Part shown: positions 1 through 6,173 of the stretch, in pieces
Layout of the letters: each line of letters begins with the position of its first letter
How positions within the stretch are numbered: the stretch's first letter is position 1
Source: Bog-159 sp049511415
GTDB lineage: Bacteria > Acidobacteriota > Terriglobia > Bryobacterales > Bryobacteraceae
Reading direction: 5' to 3'
Assembly (NCBI GenBank): GCA_049511415.1
Contig: JBEKYC010000119.1
Location: 1 to 9,918 of the forward strand
Length of the DNA: 9,918 nucleotides
Translations under genes and position numbers: made by a program
Notes under the pieces: model-generated
What the model was told of the DNA's origin: nothing
Database searches by the model: none
What the model saw: only the letters and a program-made list of their open reading frames with translations

Positions 1-345
1 CATCGGGGCCACGGTGGCCCCCACGATGCAGCCACGCCTGGCGACGTGTTATGCGCCGCCCTTGCGTGCTGCCACGAACTCACCATTCGTATGGTCGCGA
101 ACATGATGGGTCTTGAGCTTACCTTGCTCGAGGTGAAGGTCGAGGGCGACATCGATCTGCGTGGTTCTCTCGGTGTGCCGGCGGTTCCGGTAGGCTTCCT
201 GAGAATGCGAACGCACACGAGAGTGGGTGTTCGGAACGGCGGACAGTCCGAGATCGATAAGCTCATGGCTGTGTCCCAACAATGTTGCGTCGTTGGCAAG
301 ACACTAAGTGCTGGTGTGACCATCGAGCACGAACTGGCGATTTAG
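1..345 (+). CDS. OsmC-family protein, C-terminal part (5' end outside window)
   Basis: The frame is open from the first base to the TAA at 343-345. It reads through a GTG at 46 that is not the real start, since coherent protein (HGGPHDAATPGD) precedes it. OsmC/Ohr-type proteins are thiol peroxidases that reduce organic or inorganic hydroperoxides in the cytoplasm. The visible match is the 'PGDVLCAALACCHE' helix carrying the first cysteine site, then an 'EVKVEGDIDLRGSLG' strand region, 'VPVGFLRMR', and the second cysteine site in 'QQCCVVGKTL'. Both cysteine sites are doubled (CC), so I cannot say which residue of each pair is catalytic. The N-terminal strand domain is cut off by the window edge. 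It could belong to an OsmC-like subgroup that is not a peroxidase. Family assignment is good; substrate is unknown. Confidence 0.8.
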   Translation, partial: HRGHGGPHDAATPGDVLCAALACCHELTIRMVANMMGLELTLLEVKVEGDIDLRGSLGVPAVPVGFLRMRTHTRVGVRNGGQSEIDKLMAVSQQCCVVGKTLSAGVTIEHELAI

Positions 346-616
346 GGGCTGAGGCACAGGCGGGGACCATGATCTCCGGTCGCGCAATGACAAAGACTTC
401 ACCAGATGCCATTCCTTCGCTGGACAGGTCAACGCGCCCTGCCTTCGCGTTGTGGGGAACGGCCTAAAGCGTTCAGTGCCAAGTGATTAGCGGGTAACGT
501 TCTCCGCTTCCAAGCCCTAACAGACGGATACATCCGAAAGTTCCGAGCATCGTGAGCTTTCGGCAGGTATGTACAATAAACCTTTCTGCACTGTGGCGCG
601 AGTCAGATGGGGGCCG
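346..616. other. Intergenic region between convergent genes
   Basis: No credible gene is present: the short plus-strand frames here have no family resemblance and weak starts. The only structure seen is an imperfect inverted repeat at 534-563, listed separately. The region separates the OsmC-type gene (+) from the minus-strand block, so it should hold the 3' ends of two converging transcripts. Confidence 0.6.
534..563. terminator. Inverted repeat, possible bidirectional terminator
   Basis: CCGAAAGTTC at 534-543 pairs with GAGCTTTCGG at 554-563, giving a ten-base-pair stem with one G-U pair and a ten-base loop. It sits between two convergent genes, which is where a shared terminator is expected. 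There is no run of T on either side, so it is not a textbook intrinsic terminator. Confidence 0.35.
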
Positions 617-1798
617 CTAGAGCCAGCCCCGCTGCGTCCATTCTCTCAGCGTTTTCCCGTCAGCTCCGCACTCCTTCAGGATGTCTGCCAGATCGCCTCC
701 TTCGAATTCCCAATCAATGGCAAATGCGACAAAGTTCTCGGCGGCCCAGGGCTGCCCCCGCCCAAATTCCGTCACCATACGGGCGGCTTGCCTGACCATT
801 TTCGCGCCGGTTTGCGATTGCTCAATGTAGTCTATCCTGTCGGCAAACTCGGTGATTTCGGGAGCAAAATCTTCTTCGACTAGCTCGATCCATCGCTTCG
901 AGTCCACGGCCACCACCAGACAGAGATCCGCCATCCTCTCCGCGTCCGCCTGGGTACCTGGGACCACGGAGGGGACGTAGTTATCAGGAGGGTGGTAAGG
1001 GAGCGCAACCGCGACCAAGGGTGAATCGAAGGACGCCTTCTGCAGAGCCTCAATAATGCGACCCGCGATCCGCTGGGATAGTGTGCTTGACAATTGCTTC
1101 AGGCTTGTCTTTGTCCGGGCCGCAAAAACGGTCCGGGTGCCACCGAGTTCCGAGTTCGCGACAATCCGCTGGAGTTTGCCATCGTCCGAATAGGAATACG
1201 CGAGCATCGACAGATGCGGCGGGATCCTAGGGGCTTCGGTCCAAGCCCACCCGGACTGAACCCTGCCGTCCTGCAAATCGTACGTCTCGATCTCAATTTC
1301 GTGTAGGTACGGATCGGACAGTATCCGCTCCGCCTGTAGGCCTGGGGACATGCCGCGCAGATCGGGAAGGGCCCCACGACATTGGACTCGCAGCCGCTGA
1401 AAGCTAGCCGGCTGCCCATCGGAAAGTGCGAGGCGTGTGTATTCCGAGGGTATCTGGGTGGTTATGCAGAACTCGGTATACTCGGCCTCCGCAGTGCCGT
1501 ACGCGTACATTCCTTGCCAGTCGATTTGATTGAAGGAATGGCGCATGGCCACGTGAACAGGACGTCCGGCCGCGTTGAGTAGGTACACCCAGTTGTCGCA
1601 CCCAGGGATCGGGTTCTTCGACGTGCGACCGCCCGCCGGAAACTTGCCGGGCGTGTAAGCCTTGAGCCCGAATCGGTCCCCGGTAGCGTAGAGCGTGCGC
1701 AGTCCGCGCCCGGCTGCTTCGGCCAGGAGCGACACCCGGTCGAATAGCGCCTTCCAGCGAGCCAAGAGGTCCTGTCTGAGGTCTTCGGCTATATCCAT
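617..1798 (-). CDS. Hypothetical protein, 393 aa, family not recognised
   Basis: I do not recognise this protein. It is a soluble, mixed-composition protein with no signal peptide and no membrane segment. It opens with an amphipathic helix (MDIAEDLRQDLLARWKALF), has an aromatic-rich middle (about 65-130, with 'DNWVYLLN' and 'WQGMYAYGTAEAEYTEF'), an acidic region near 295-335, and a Trp-rich tail ending 'LREWTQRGWL'. The frame stays open upstream to 1936, but those codons overlap the neighbouring small gene. I chose the ATG at 1796-1798 because the protein becomes regular there. ATGs at 1834 and 1867 are alternatives, the last lying one base after the neighbour's stop. No clear Shine-Dalgarno sequence precedes any of them. 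As the last minus-strand gene it may be transcribed with the small ORFs above it. Confidence 0.65.
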   Translation of the reverse strand: MDIAEDLRQDLLARWKALFDRVSLLAEAAGRGLRTLYATGDRFGLKAYTPGKFPAGGRTSKNPIPGCDNWVYLLNAAGRPVHVAMRHSFNQIDWQGMYAYGTAEAEYTEFCITTQIPSEYTRLALSDGQPASFQRLRVQCRGALPDLRGMSPGLQAERILSDPYLHEIEIETYDLQDGRVQSGWAWTEAPRIPPHLSMLAYSYSDDGKLQRIVANSELGGTRTVFAARTKTSLKQLSSTLSQRIAGRIIEALQKASFDSPLVAVALPYHPPDNYVPSVVPGTQADAERMADLCLVVAVDSKRWIELVEEDFAPEITEFADRIDYIEQSQTGAKMVRQAARMVTEFGRGQPWAAENFVAFAIDWEFEGGDLADILKECGADGKTLREWTQRGWL

Positions 1799-1868
1799 CG
1801 GTCCGCAAATTGGCCAACCTGCGACCGCAACCATAATAGCGTGCCGGCGCCAGGAAGGAATTATCATA

Positions 1869-2114
1869 TTACGCGATCGGAAAGCTCTGGATGAACGCTT
1901 CCAGTTCGTCGTCGGTGATAGTGCCCTGCACGCCATCGAGCGCCACAGATTCGCTCAGCACCCCGCTGGCAAGGGTTCGCCAGCAGTTGCAGTTTGCCAG
2001 CGTCGCCTGCTGACCCAGGACGCTCAATATGAATCGCATATCTTGCGAGCGGTCCCGTTGCAGCGGCGCCAGTTGCTTCTCCAGGCTGCGCAGCCGCCGT
2101 TCCATTACGCGCAT
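1869..2114 (-). CDS. Small 'MRxxxxRLxxLE' protein, type 1 copy A (81 aa)
   Basis: The 81-residue protein begins MRVMERRLRSLE, a short charged helix likely to form a coiled coil. The 'LANCNCWRTLASG' core follows, and it ends 'DDELEAFIQSFPIA'. A purine-rich ribosome binding site (GAGAGGGGG, 2119-2127) lies four bases before the ATG, which supports translation. It is about 95% identical in DNA to copy B at 5051-5278; unlike B it keeps a CAG (Gln) where B has TAG, so it is the intact version. The core resembles that of the 100-residue protein at 4368-4670. It lies 52 bases behind a serine hydrolase gene. Function is unknown. I have the impression of similar small proteins near phage-like genes in acidobacteria, but that is memory rather than a search result. 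Confidence 0.7.
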   Translation of the reverse strand: MRVMERRLRSLEKQLAPLQRDRSQDMRFILSVLGQQATLANCNCWRTLASGVLSESVALDGVQGTITDDELEAFIQSFPIA

Positions 2115-2120
2115 CGTTCC
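1876..2120. repeat. Dispersed direct repeat, copy A (partner 5040-5284)
   Basis: These 245 bases match 5040-5284 in the same orientation at a constant offset of 3164, with no gaps and about 13 mismatches by my count. The repeat covers the whole type 1 small gene plus a few flanking bases. Similarity stops abruptly on both sides, so the duplicated unit is essentially the gene itself. Confidence 0.9.
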
Positions 2121-2127
2121 CCCTCTC

Positions 2128-2171
2128 TAATGCCGCCAGACGCATTACATAATGCCGCCAGACGCATTACA
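2128..2171. repeat. Two tandem copies of a 22-base palindromic unit
   Basis: The unit occupies 2128-2149 and again, identically, 2150-2171. Each copy is an inverted repeat with arms TAATGC and GCATTA around eight bases, and the junction between copies is itself palindromic (GCATTA-CA-TAATGC). The second copy contains the TAA stop codon of the serine hydrolase gene, and the first abuts the ribosome binding site of the next small gene. It could be a protein binding site, a weak terminator made of two hairpins, or the scar of the event that put the hydrolase gene here. Confidence 0.85.
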
Positions 2172-3324
2172 GCCCGTCCGCGATCTTCCACGACAGATCG
2201 TGCAGTTCCTTCTCCATGTTGGAGTGCGCGCGGCGCGTGTTCACCAGCACAGCCCACGCCAGCCCGTCGTGACGGTGCACTAGGAAACCGGCGGCGCCAT
2301 CGAAGCCGCCAGAATGCCAGCAGTCCCCGTCAGGCGAAACGCTCCACCCACAGGCATAGCGGGGATTTGCCGTCGAAACGCGGGTCATCTGGCGTAGAGT
2401 CTCCGGTTTGAACAATACCGGAACGTCAGCTTTGTCTTCGGTGGAAAAAACTCCCAGTGCGAAGCGCACTAGATCGGCCGGCGTGGCGATCCAGCCACCA
2501 TTGGCATCGTGCAGTTCGACCGGCACAGCGTAGGGATCGCCGCGGCCTAGTCCGTAGTAATGTACTTCGCCCTCCGCTGGGCTCTTCCTGGCCAACTGCA
2601 TGTTCGAGATTCCCAACGGCGCCTGCACATGCTGCCGTACATACTGGCCATACGGAACGCCGGAGATTTGCTCGATCACGCGGCCCAGCAAGAAGTATCC
2701 GAAATTTGAATAGGCGTAGCTCGTACCCGGCGGGTCTTCCAGTTCGTGCGCGTCCAGCGTCTGTTGGATGAAGGCCGTTCGGCTGCGAGCGGTGTTGTGA
2801 AACATCGGGTCGTGTTCGCCGTTCGACCATCCTCCGGCCGTGTGCGTTAACAGGTGCTCCACAGTGATGGCTTGCAGCCAATTGGCACGCCTGCGCAACG
2901 CGAAGCTGCGGAGAATACCGTCGCGACCAAAGACTCGGTCGCCGGTGCGCAGGCTGCCCGCTTCCACCAAGGTGAAGATGGCAGCGGAGGTGATCGGCTT
3001 CGACAGGCTGGCGATGCGAAACAGGCTCTGCGGCGTCGCGGCGCGACGGCTATGACGTTCCGCCAGTCCATACGCCTGAGCTAGAAGGATGCGACCGTCT
3101 CGGCCATACGCGAGCGAAAGAGCCGGCACGTCCCACGCTGTGCGATACGCCGCCACCAAGCGGTCAACAGGGCCTGGATCCGGCTTAGCGAGTACCCCGC
3201 TACGGCACAGGGTAAGCCACGCGGACGCGGCCAGCGACGAGCGCAGGAGTAAGCGCCGGGTGAGTTCCATCCGCGGTTGCTTGGCGGCATCGGCCGCCGC
3301 GCTCCTAAAATCGTCCGCCTTCAT
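2167..3324 (-). CDS. Beta-lactamase-family serine hydrolase, exported
   Basis: This 385-residue protein belongs to the class C beta-lactamase / DD-peptidase / esterase family, which uses an acyl-enzyme serine. All three active-site elements are present: SLSK (S106 to K109), YSN (205-207) and HSGG (337-340, standing in for KTG). 'LLTHTAGG' near 158-165 is also typical of the family. The N-terminus carries 'TRRLLLRSSLAASAWLTL', a likely twin-arginine export signal, so the enzyme should act outside the cytoplasm. I start at the ATG of 3322-3324 because GGAGG lies nine bases upstream; the frame also opens at a TTG at 3348. The gene is 24 bases behind a small type 2 gene and 52 bases ahead of a small type 1 gene, inside what is elsewhere an overlapping gene pair. 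Substrate is unknown: an esterase or peptidase role is as likely as beta-lactam hydrolysis. Confidence 0.88.
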   Translation of the reverse strand: MKADDFRSAAADAAKQPRMELTRRLLLRSSLAASAWLTLCRSGVLAKPDPGPVDRLVAAYRTAWDVPALSLAYGRDGRILLAQAYGLAERHSRRAATPQSLFRIASLSKPITSAAIFTLVEAGSLRTGDRVFGRDGILRSFALRRRANWLQAITVEHLLTHTAGGWSNGEHDPMFHNTARSRTAFIQQTLDAHELEDPPGTSYAYSNFGYFLLGRVIEQISGVPYGQYVRQHVQAPLGISNMQLARKSPAEGEVHYYGLGRGDPYAVPVELHDANGGWIATPADLVRFALGVFSTEDKADVPVLFKPETLRQMTRVSTANPRYACGWSVSPDGDCWHSGGFDGAAGFLVHRHDGLAWAVLVNTRRAHSNMEKELHDLSWKIADGL

Positions 3325-3348
3325 GAATCGAAACCTCCGATATTTCAA

Positions 3349-3645
3349 TCATCCGATAACTCTACTGACGCCGAGGTTCTTGGCGATCATTGCCGCTCCA
3401 GCCTCCTGCGCCGCCCAGCGCGCACGCATGCGCTCCTGCCCAGCCCTGATGATCTCGCCGAGGGTGCGAATCTGCCGCGTCCACTCCAGCCCCGCAGCTT
3501 CATCCGGGATGGGCTCGCCCAGCCTTCTGGCGCGGTTTCGGGCAACCGTCAGAACCACATCGTAATACTGCCGCGAAGCCTCCGTTTCCGCCGCGGGCAG
3601 CAAACCGACTTCAAGCCGGCGAAGGCGTCGATCCAACGCGCGCAT
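3349..3645 (-). CDS. Small 'MRxxxxRLxxLE' protein, type 2 copy A (98 aa)
   Basis: The protein begins MRALDRRLRRLE, followed by a strongly helical, charged chain ('TEASRQYYDVVLTVARN', then 'GLEWTRQIRTLGEIIRAG' and 'MRARWAAQEAG'). It looks all-alpha and possibly coiled-coil. I take the ATG at 3643-3645, with a GAAGAGAGA binding site upstream; the frame runs further upstream to 3810 but those codons have no counterpart in copy B. It is clearly homologous to the broken gene at 5269-5558 (about 38 of the first 45 residues identical). It differs in its last 15 residues, where copy B would run on into the start of the next gene. It is followed by the serine hydrolase after 24 bases, so the two are probably co-transcribed. 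Function is unknown. Confidence 0.68.
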   Translation of the reverse strand: MRALDRRLRRLEVGLLPAAETEASRQYYDVVLTVARNRARRLGEPIPDEAAGLEWTRQIRTLGEIIRAGQERMRARWAAQEAGAAMIAKNLGVSRVIG

Positions 3646-3672
3646 CAGTCTCTCTTCACTTCGGCGCTTGTA

Positions 3673-3707
3673 GGAAATGACCCGGAGGTGCTTTCCAAAA
3701 CTGACCC
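3673..3707. repeat. Two short direct repeats, possible insertion-sequence end remnant
   Basis: GGAAATGACCC (3673-3683) and AAAACTGACCC (3697-3707) are spaced 24 bases apart. Read on the minus strand they give GGGTCAGTTTT followed by GGGTCATTTCC. Repeated GGGTCA-plus-T motifs of this kind are, to my memory, seen at the ends of some IS21-type insertion sequences. No transposase frame adjoins them. Confidence 0.25.
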
Positions 3708-3825
3708 AGCCGGGGTGGGCGGATGATCCAGGCGTAATCCAAGGGCGGTGCGACGACTTGGCGGTGCACAATAGCATACTCTGGAAGATCCGAAGCCGCT
3801 GGCTGGGCACTGAGAAATACGCCAG

Positions 3826-4131
3826 CTATTTCGCGAACACAGAGTCCAATACGGTTCCGTTGGACTTGTCTATCGTGATCATGGAACAGCCCCAAGTCCA
3901 CGCGATGAGGTTCCCGGCGCGCCATTCAACGTTCGTGACCAGGTCATTGCCGGCTAAGCTGATGGTCCAAACGAGTGCGCCATCTGCAGAAATGCGGAAG
4001 AGGTTTCCGTGTTGGTGCGTTTTCGATGCTTCATAGTAATCCGGAAGAACGATGAAATCGTCGTCCACAGCGAGTTTCTTGGCAACCGGAATGTTAAGCC
4101 TGCGTCCGAACTCTACCGCTACGTCGATCAC
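3826..4131 (-). CDS. Hypothetical beta-propeller-like protein or remnant (101 aa)
   Basis: The protein reads as alternating strands and turns: 'DDFIVLPDYYEA', 'GNLFRISADGALVWTISLAG', 'VTNVEWRAGNLIAWTWG', 'MITIDKSNGTVLDSVFAK'. Such 'DG-x-x-VW' and 'D-x-x-x-G-x-V' blades are typical of PQQ-like or WD-like repeat proteins, and I have the impression of small stand-alone proteins of this kind. The only start is a GTG at 4129-4131, two codons after a stop, with a poor binding site, so the gene may be 5'-truncated. It is isolated on both sides (236 and 180 bases). The strand-rich character is seen; the fold is inferred and the function unknown. Confidence 0.5.
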   Translation of the reverse strand: MIDVAVEFGRRLNIPVAKKLAVDDDFIVLPDYYEASKTHQHGNLFRISADGALVWTISLAGNDLVTNVEWRAGNLIAWTWGCSMITIDKSNGTVLDSVFAK

Positions 4132-4367
4132 GTCTTATTGTCTCGCGTTCGCTCCACCCAGGAATTGCGGCGCGCTGGCGGAACCACTGCGCCGGAGCAG
4201 ATCGACGGCGGAATCATGGCAGTACAGTCTGTGGCGAACTCCGAGCACTTGGGACATCTTTGGGGCGACGTCTTAGCGTTATTTGCCGTAGCGGCCGCCC
4301 TGGCGCTTCTGACGCCACGAGGTGCGGCAGCAAAGCCAGCCTGAGTATTTGCTAGCGGCAGACGGCC
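4132..4367. other. Gap with a possible plus-strand gene fragment
   Basis: A plus-strand frame running to TGA at 4344 ends in a hydrophobic stretch (DVLALFAVAAALALL) followed by a short basic tail, like the last membrane helix of a transporter. Its upstream part overlaps the minus-strand beta-propeller gene and makes no sense, so at most the final 65-70 codons are a remnant. I could not assign a family. Confidence 0.3.
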
Positions 4368-4670
4368 CTACTTTATCGGTAAGTCACTCACTCCGCAATG
4401 GCGCGCATTTCTATGTCTCGATTGGGAAGCTGCGACCCACCGGTCCAGTCCCTCTACGATGGCTTCGCGACCGCCTTTGCGCTCTCCCATGAAACGCACC
4501 ATCTCGAATGCCGTGCCGTTCGGCCATAGCTTGCGTGTGCAAGCAGCATTCTCCAGGCTGGCGACTTGGTCGAGCCGGCGGATGACCAGGCGATAGGTTT
4601 CCGGCGGCTTTCCGTAGGCGCCGGCCAACTGATCTTCCAGCCGGTGCAAGCGGCTGTGAATCGCCCTCAT
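4368..4670 (-). CDS. Small 'MRxxxxRLxxLE' protein, type 1-related (100 aa)
   Basis: The protein begins MRAIHSRLHRLE. Its middle, 'LENAACTRKLWPNGTAFEMV', aligns with the core of the 81-residue protein at 1869-2114: both fit L-x-N-x-x-C-x-R-x-L-x-x-x-G, and E-x-V after allowing a one-residue gap. A helix ('GREAIVEGLDRWVAA') then replaces the type 1 ending, and a basic, His-rich tail closes it. The ATG at 4668-4670 overlaps the TGA of the preceding small gene in an ATGA arrangement, which supports this start and suggests translational coupling. No lesion is visible in this copy. Function is unknown. Confidence 0.65.
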   Translation of the reverse strand: MRAIHSRLHRLEDQLAGAYGKPPETYRLVIRRLDQVASLENAACTRKLWPNGTAFEMVRFMGERKGGREAIVEGLDRWVAASQSRHRNARHCGVSDLPIK

Positions 4671-4968
4671 CTTTGTTCCCGCATTCCCGCCGGCCTCGGC
4701 ATCTCCACATAGCAAACGTGAACGAGGGTCTCGTCGCTGGAGGCCGTTGCGTTCGCAGCCGGTGCGGCTCCTGGCCGGTCCTCCCACTCGAACCACTCGT
4801 GGCCCTCAGAATCCTTTGCCGCTGCTTCACGGTCACCGTGTGCCGCGGGCCGATGTAATCGGCGGGCAGCGTCTTCAAATAGCCGTACTGAATCCTCAAT
4901 CGTCGCGGTGCCGTGCTCTCCTGGGTCTCTCGCTCCAGCCGTGCCAGTCTTGAAACGATGGATCTCAT
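4667..4968 (-). pseudogene. Small 'MRxxxxRLxxLE' gene, type 3, frameshifted
   Basis: The start reads MRSIVSRLARLE, then 'RIQYGYLKTLPADYIGPRH'. Near 4812-4830 the sensible frame changes: from the ATG the frame runs on as Arg/Gly/Pro-rich nonsense to 4411. The second frame instead gives 'AAAKDSEGHEWFEWEDRPG' and 'DETLVHVCYVEMPRPAG' and stops with a TGA overlapping the ATG of the next small gene. The span of 302 bases is one short of a whole number of codons, which fits a single lost base. I infer an intact ancestor of about 100 residues. A sequencing error is possible. AGGAG lies only two bases before the ATG, closer than usual. Function is unknown. Confidence 0.6.
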
Positions 4969-5039
4969 TGCTCCTGCCAATGAACGACCGGAAGCTTATG
5001 CACTTCAAGGATTTGTCCGGTCGGGTGTCCGCGTCGATA

Positions 5040-5284
5040 ATCGGAAAGCTCTATATGAACGCTTCTAGTTCGTCGTCAGTGATGGTGCCCTGCACGCCAT
5101 CGAGCGCCACAGATTCGCTCAGCACCCCGTTGGTAAGGGTTCGCCAGCAGTTGCAGTTTGCCAGCGTCGCCTGCTGACTCAGGACGCTCAGTATGAATCG
5201 CATATCTTGCGAGCGGTCCCGCTGCAGGGGCGCCAGTTGCTTCTCCAGCCTGCGCAGGCGCCGTTCCATTACGCGCATCGTTCC
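5040..5284. repeat. Dispersed direct repeat, copy B (partner 1876-2120)
   Basis: This is the second copy of the 245-base unit, in the same orientation, ungapped, with about 13 mismatches. On its 5' (gene-upstream) side it continues into a type 2 small gene. The equivalent neighbour of copy A has been moved away by the serine hydrolase gene. Confidence 0.9.
5051..5278 (-). CDS. Small 'MRxxxxRLxxLE' protein, type 1 copy B, early stop (75 aa)
   Basis: This is nearly the same protein as copy A: MRVMERRLRRLE at the start, then 'LANCNCWRTLTNG' and 'DDELEAFI'. A CAG codon in copy A is TAG here, so the last six residues (QSFPIA) are lost. The truncation is small and the product could still fold. The ribosome binding site is the best in the window (GGAGGAGG at 5283-5290, four bases before the ATG). 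The start lies inside the end of the preceding small gene, whose restored frame would stop at 5269, a ten-base overlap typical of coupled genes. Function is unknown. Confidence 0.65.
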   Translation of the reverse strand: MRVMERRLRRLEKQLAPLQRDRSQDMRFILSVLSQQATLANCNCWRTLTNGVLSESVALDGVQGTITDDELEAFI

Positions 5285-5558
5285 TCCTCCGCCTTGCGCT
5301 GGGGCGTGATTCCGGCCTCTTCCGCCGCCCAGCGCGCACGCATGCGCTCCTGCGCGGTCCTGATGATCTCGCCGAGGGTGCGAATCTGATGCGTCCACTC
5401 CAGTCCCGTAACTTTATCCGGCAGGGCTCGCCCCGCATCCTGGCACGGTTTTGGGCCACAGTGAGAACCACATCGTAATACTGCCGCGAGGCTTCCGTTT
5501 CCACCGCGGGCAGGAACCTCACTTCGAGTTTGCGCAGGCGCCGATCCAACGCGCGCAT
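5269..5558 (-). pseudogene. Small 'MRxxxxRLxxLE' gene, type 2 copy B, frameshifted
   Basis: The gene starts MRALDRRLRKLE after a GAGGAG binding site and follows copy A through 'TEASRQYYDVVLTVAQNRA'. Comparison with copy A shows one base missing near 5422-5424, just after the Gly-Glu-Pro codons. Beyond it the copy A-like protein ('GLEWTHQIRTLGEIIRTAQ', 'MRARWAAEEAG') continues in another frame and would end at a TAA (5269-5271) inside the start of the next gene. Without repair the original frame runs to 5076 as Arg-rich nonsense. The similarity on both sides of the shift makes a real gene with a lesion, or a sequencing error, the clear reading. Confidence 0.72.
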
Positions 5559-5629
5559 CAGTCGCTCCTCATGCTTCGGTTGCCCATTTTCTGGCTTTGA
5601 GCGGAACGATAACGCGACATATCGGCGCG

Positions 5630-6019
5630 TCACCGCTTGTTCTTCGTTTCTGCCAGTGCGCGCCCCATCGCTGCCATCCGAGTCTCCAGCTCGAAATCCA
5701 GCGCATCGCGTCCGATCTCCACGATCCCCAACGCCGCGCGGATGCGGCTGGATGCCGGCGTACCTGCGTCGACCATCAGCTTAAGCAGCACCGTCACGGC
5801 GACGCCGGTATTCTGCTGGGCCCGCGCATAGCCTTGCTCTGAGACTTCCCACTTGGCTCGCCGATACTCTTCGAGAAATTCCGGGAGCCGCAGCCAGCGC
5901 CGCAGAGTCTTGACATCGATACCGGCGGCGCGGGCAGCGTCGGCATGGTTCTTCTCCGCAAGCAGGGCCGCAATGGCCGCCTCCTTCTAACGCCCGAATT
6001 TGCTGCCGTGTCCATTCAT
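5630..6019 (-). pseudogene. Terminase-small-subunit-like HTH protein with in-frame amber codon
   Basis: The frame from ATG 6017-6019 to TGA 5630-5632 spans 130 codons and is interrupted only by a TAG at 5987-5989 (codon 11). Protein sense holds on both sides: 'MNGHGSKFGR', then the amber, then 'KEAAIAALLAEKNHADAA', 'GIDVKTLRRWLRLPEF', and a long charged helical tail ending 'FELETRMAAMGRALAETKNK'. The central part is a helix-turn-helix as in small terminase subunits and phBC6A51-like phage proteins, which bind DNA at packaging or regulatory sites. No binding site precedes the ATG; a run of T lies there instead. After the TAG, AAGGAGG sits five bases before an ATT codon, which could in principle restart translation. 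It lies 71 bases ahead of a small type 2 gene. Most likely an inactivated gene; an amber-suppressed gene is a remote alternative. Confidence 0.65.
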
Positions 6020-6173
6020 AAAAAAAGAGAAAAACAGGACATCTGGGGGCATCTGCGCAGCCATCGCCAGCCGTTCGCCAATGTCGATTTAAAGCAGAAA
6101 GACCTTGCATTTCAATAGCTTCCGAGTGATTCATGTGTTGACCGCGACAAGCGCAACGAAAAGGAGCACCAAA

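Noticed and set aside
2128..2171. CRISPR-like repeat
   Set aside because: The two 22-base units are directly adjacent with no spacer, and there are only two.
1695..2411. 238-codon plus-strand open frame
   Set aside because: It is antisense to the type 1 small gene, the 393-residue gene and the serine hydrolase, and is Arg/Pro/Ser-rich without a domain.
4009..4344. 111-codon plus-strand membrane protein gene
   Set aside because: The first half overlaps the beta-propeller-like gene and is not protein-like; only the hydrophobic tail is suggestive, so it is noted as a possible remnant only.
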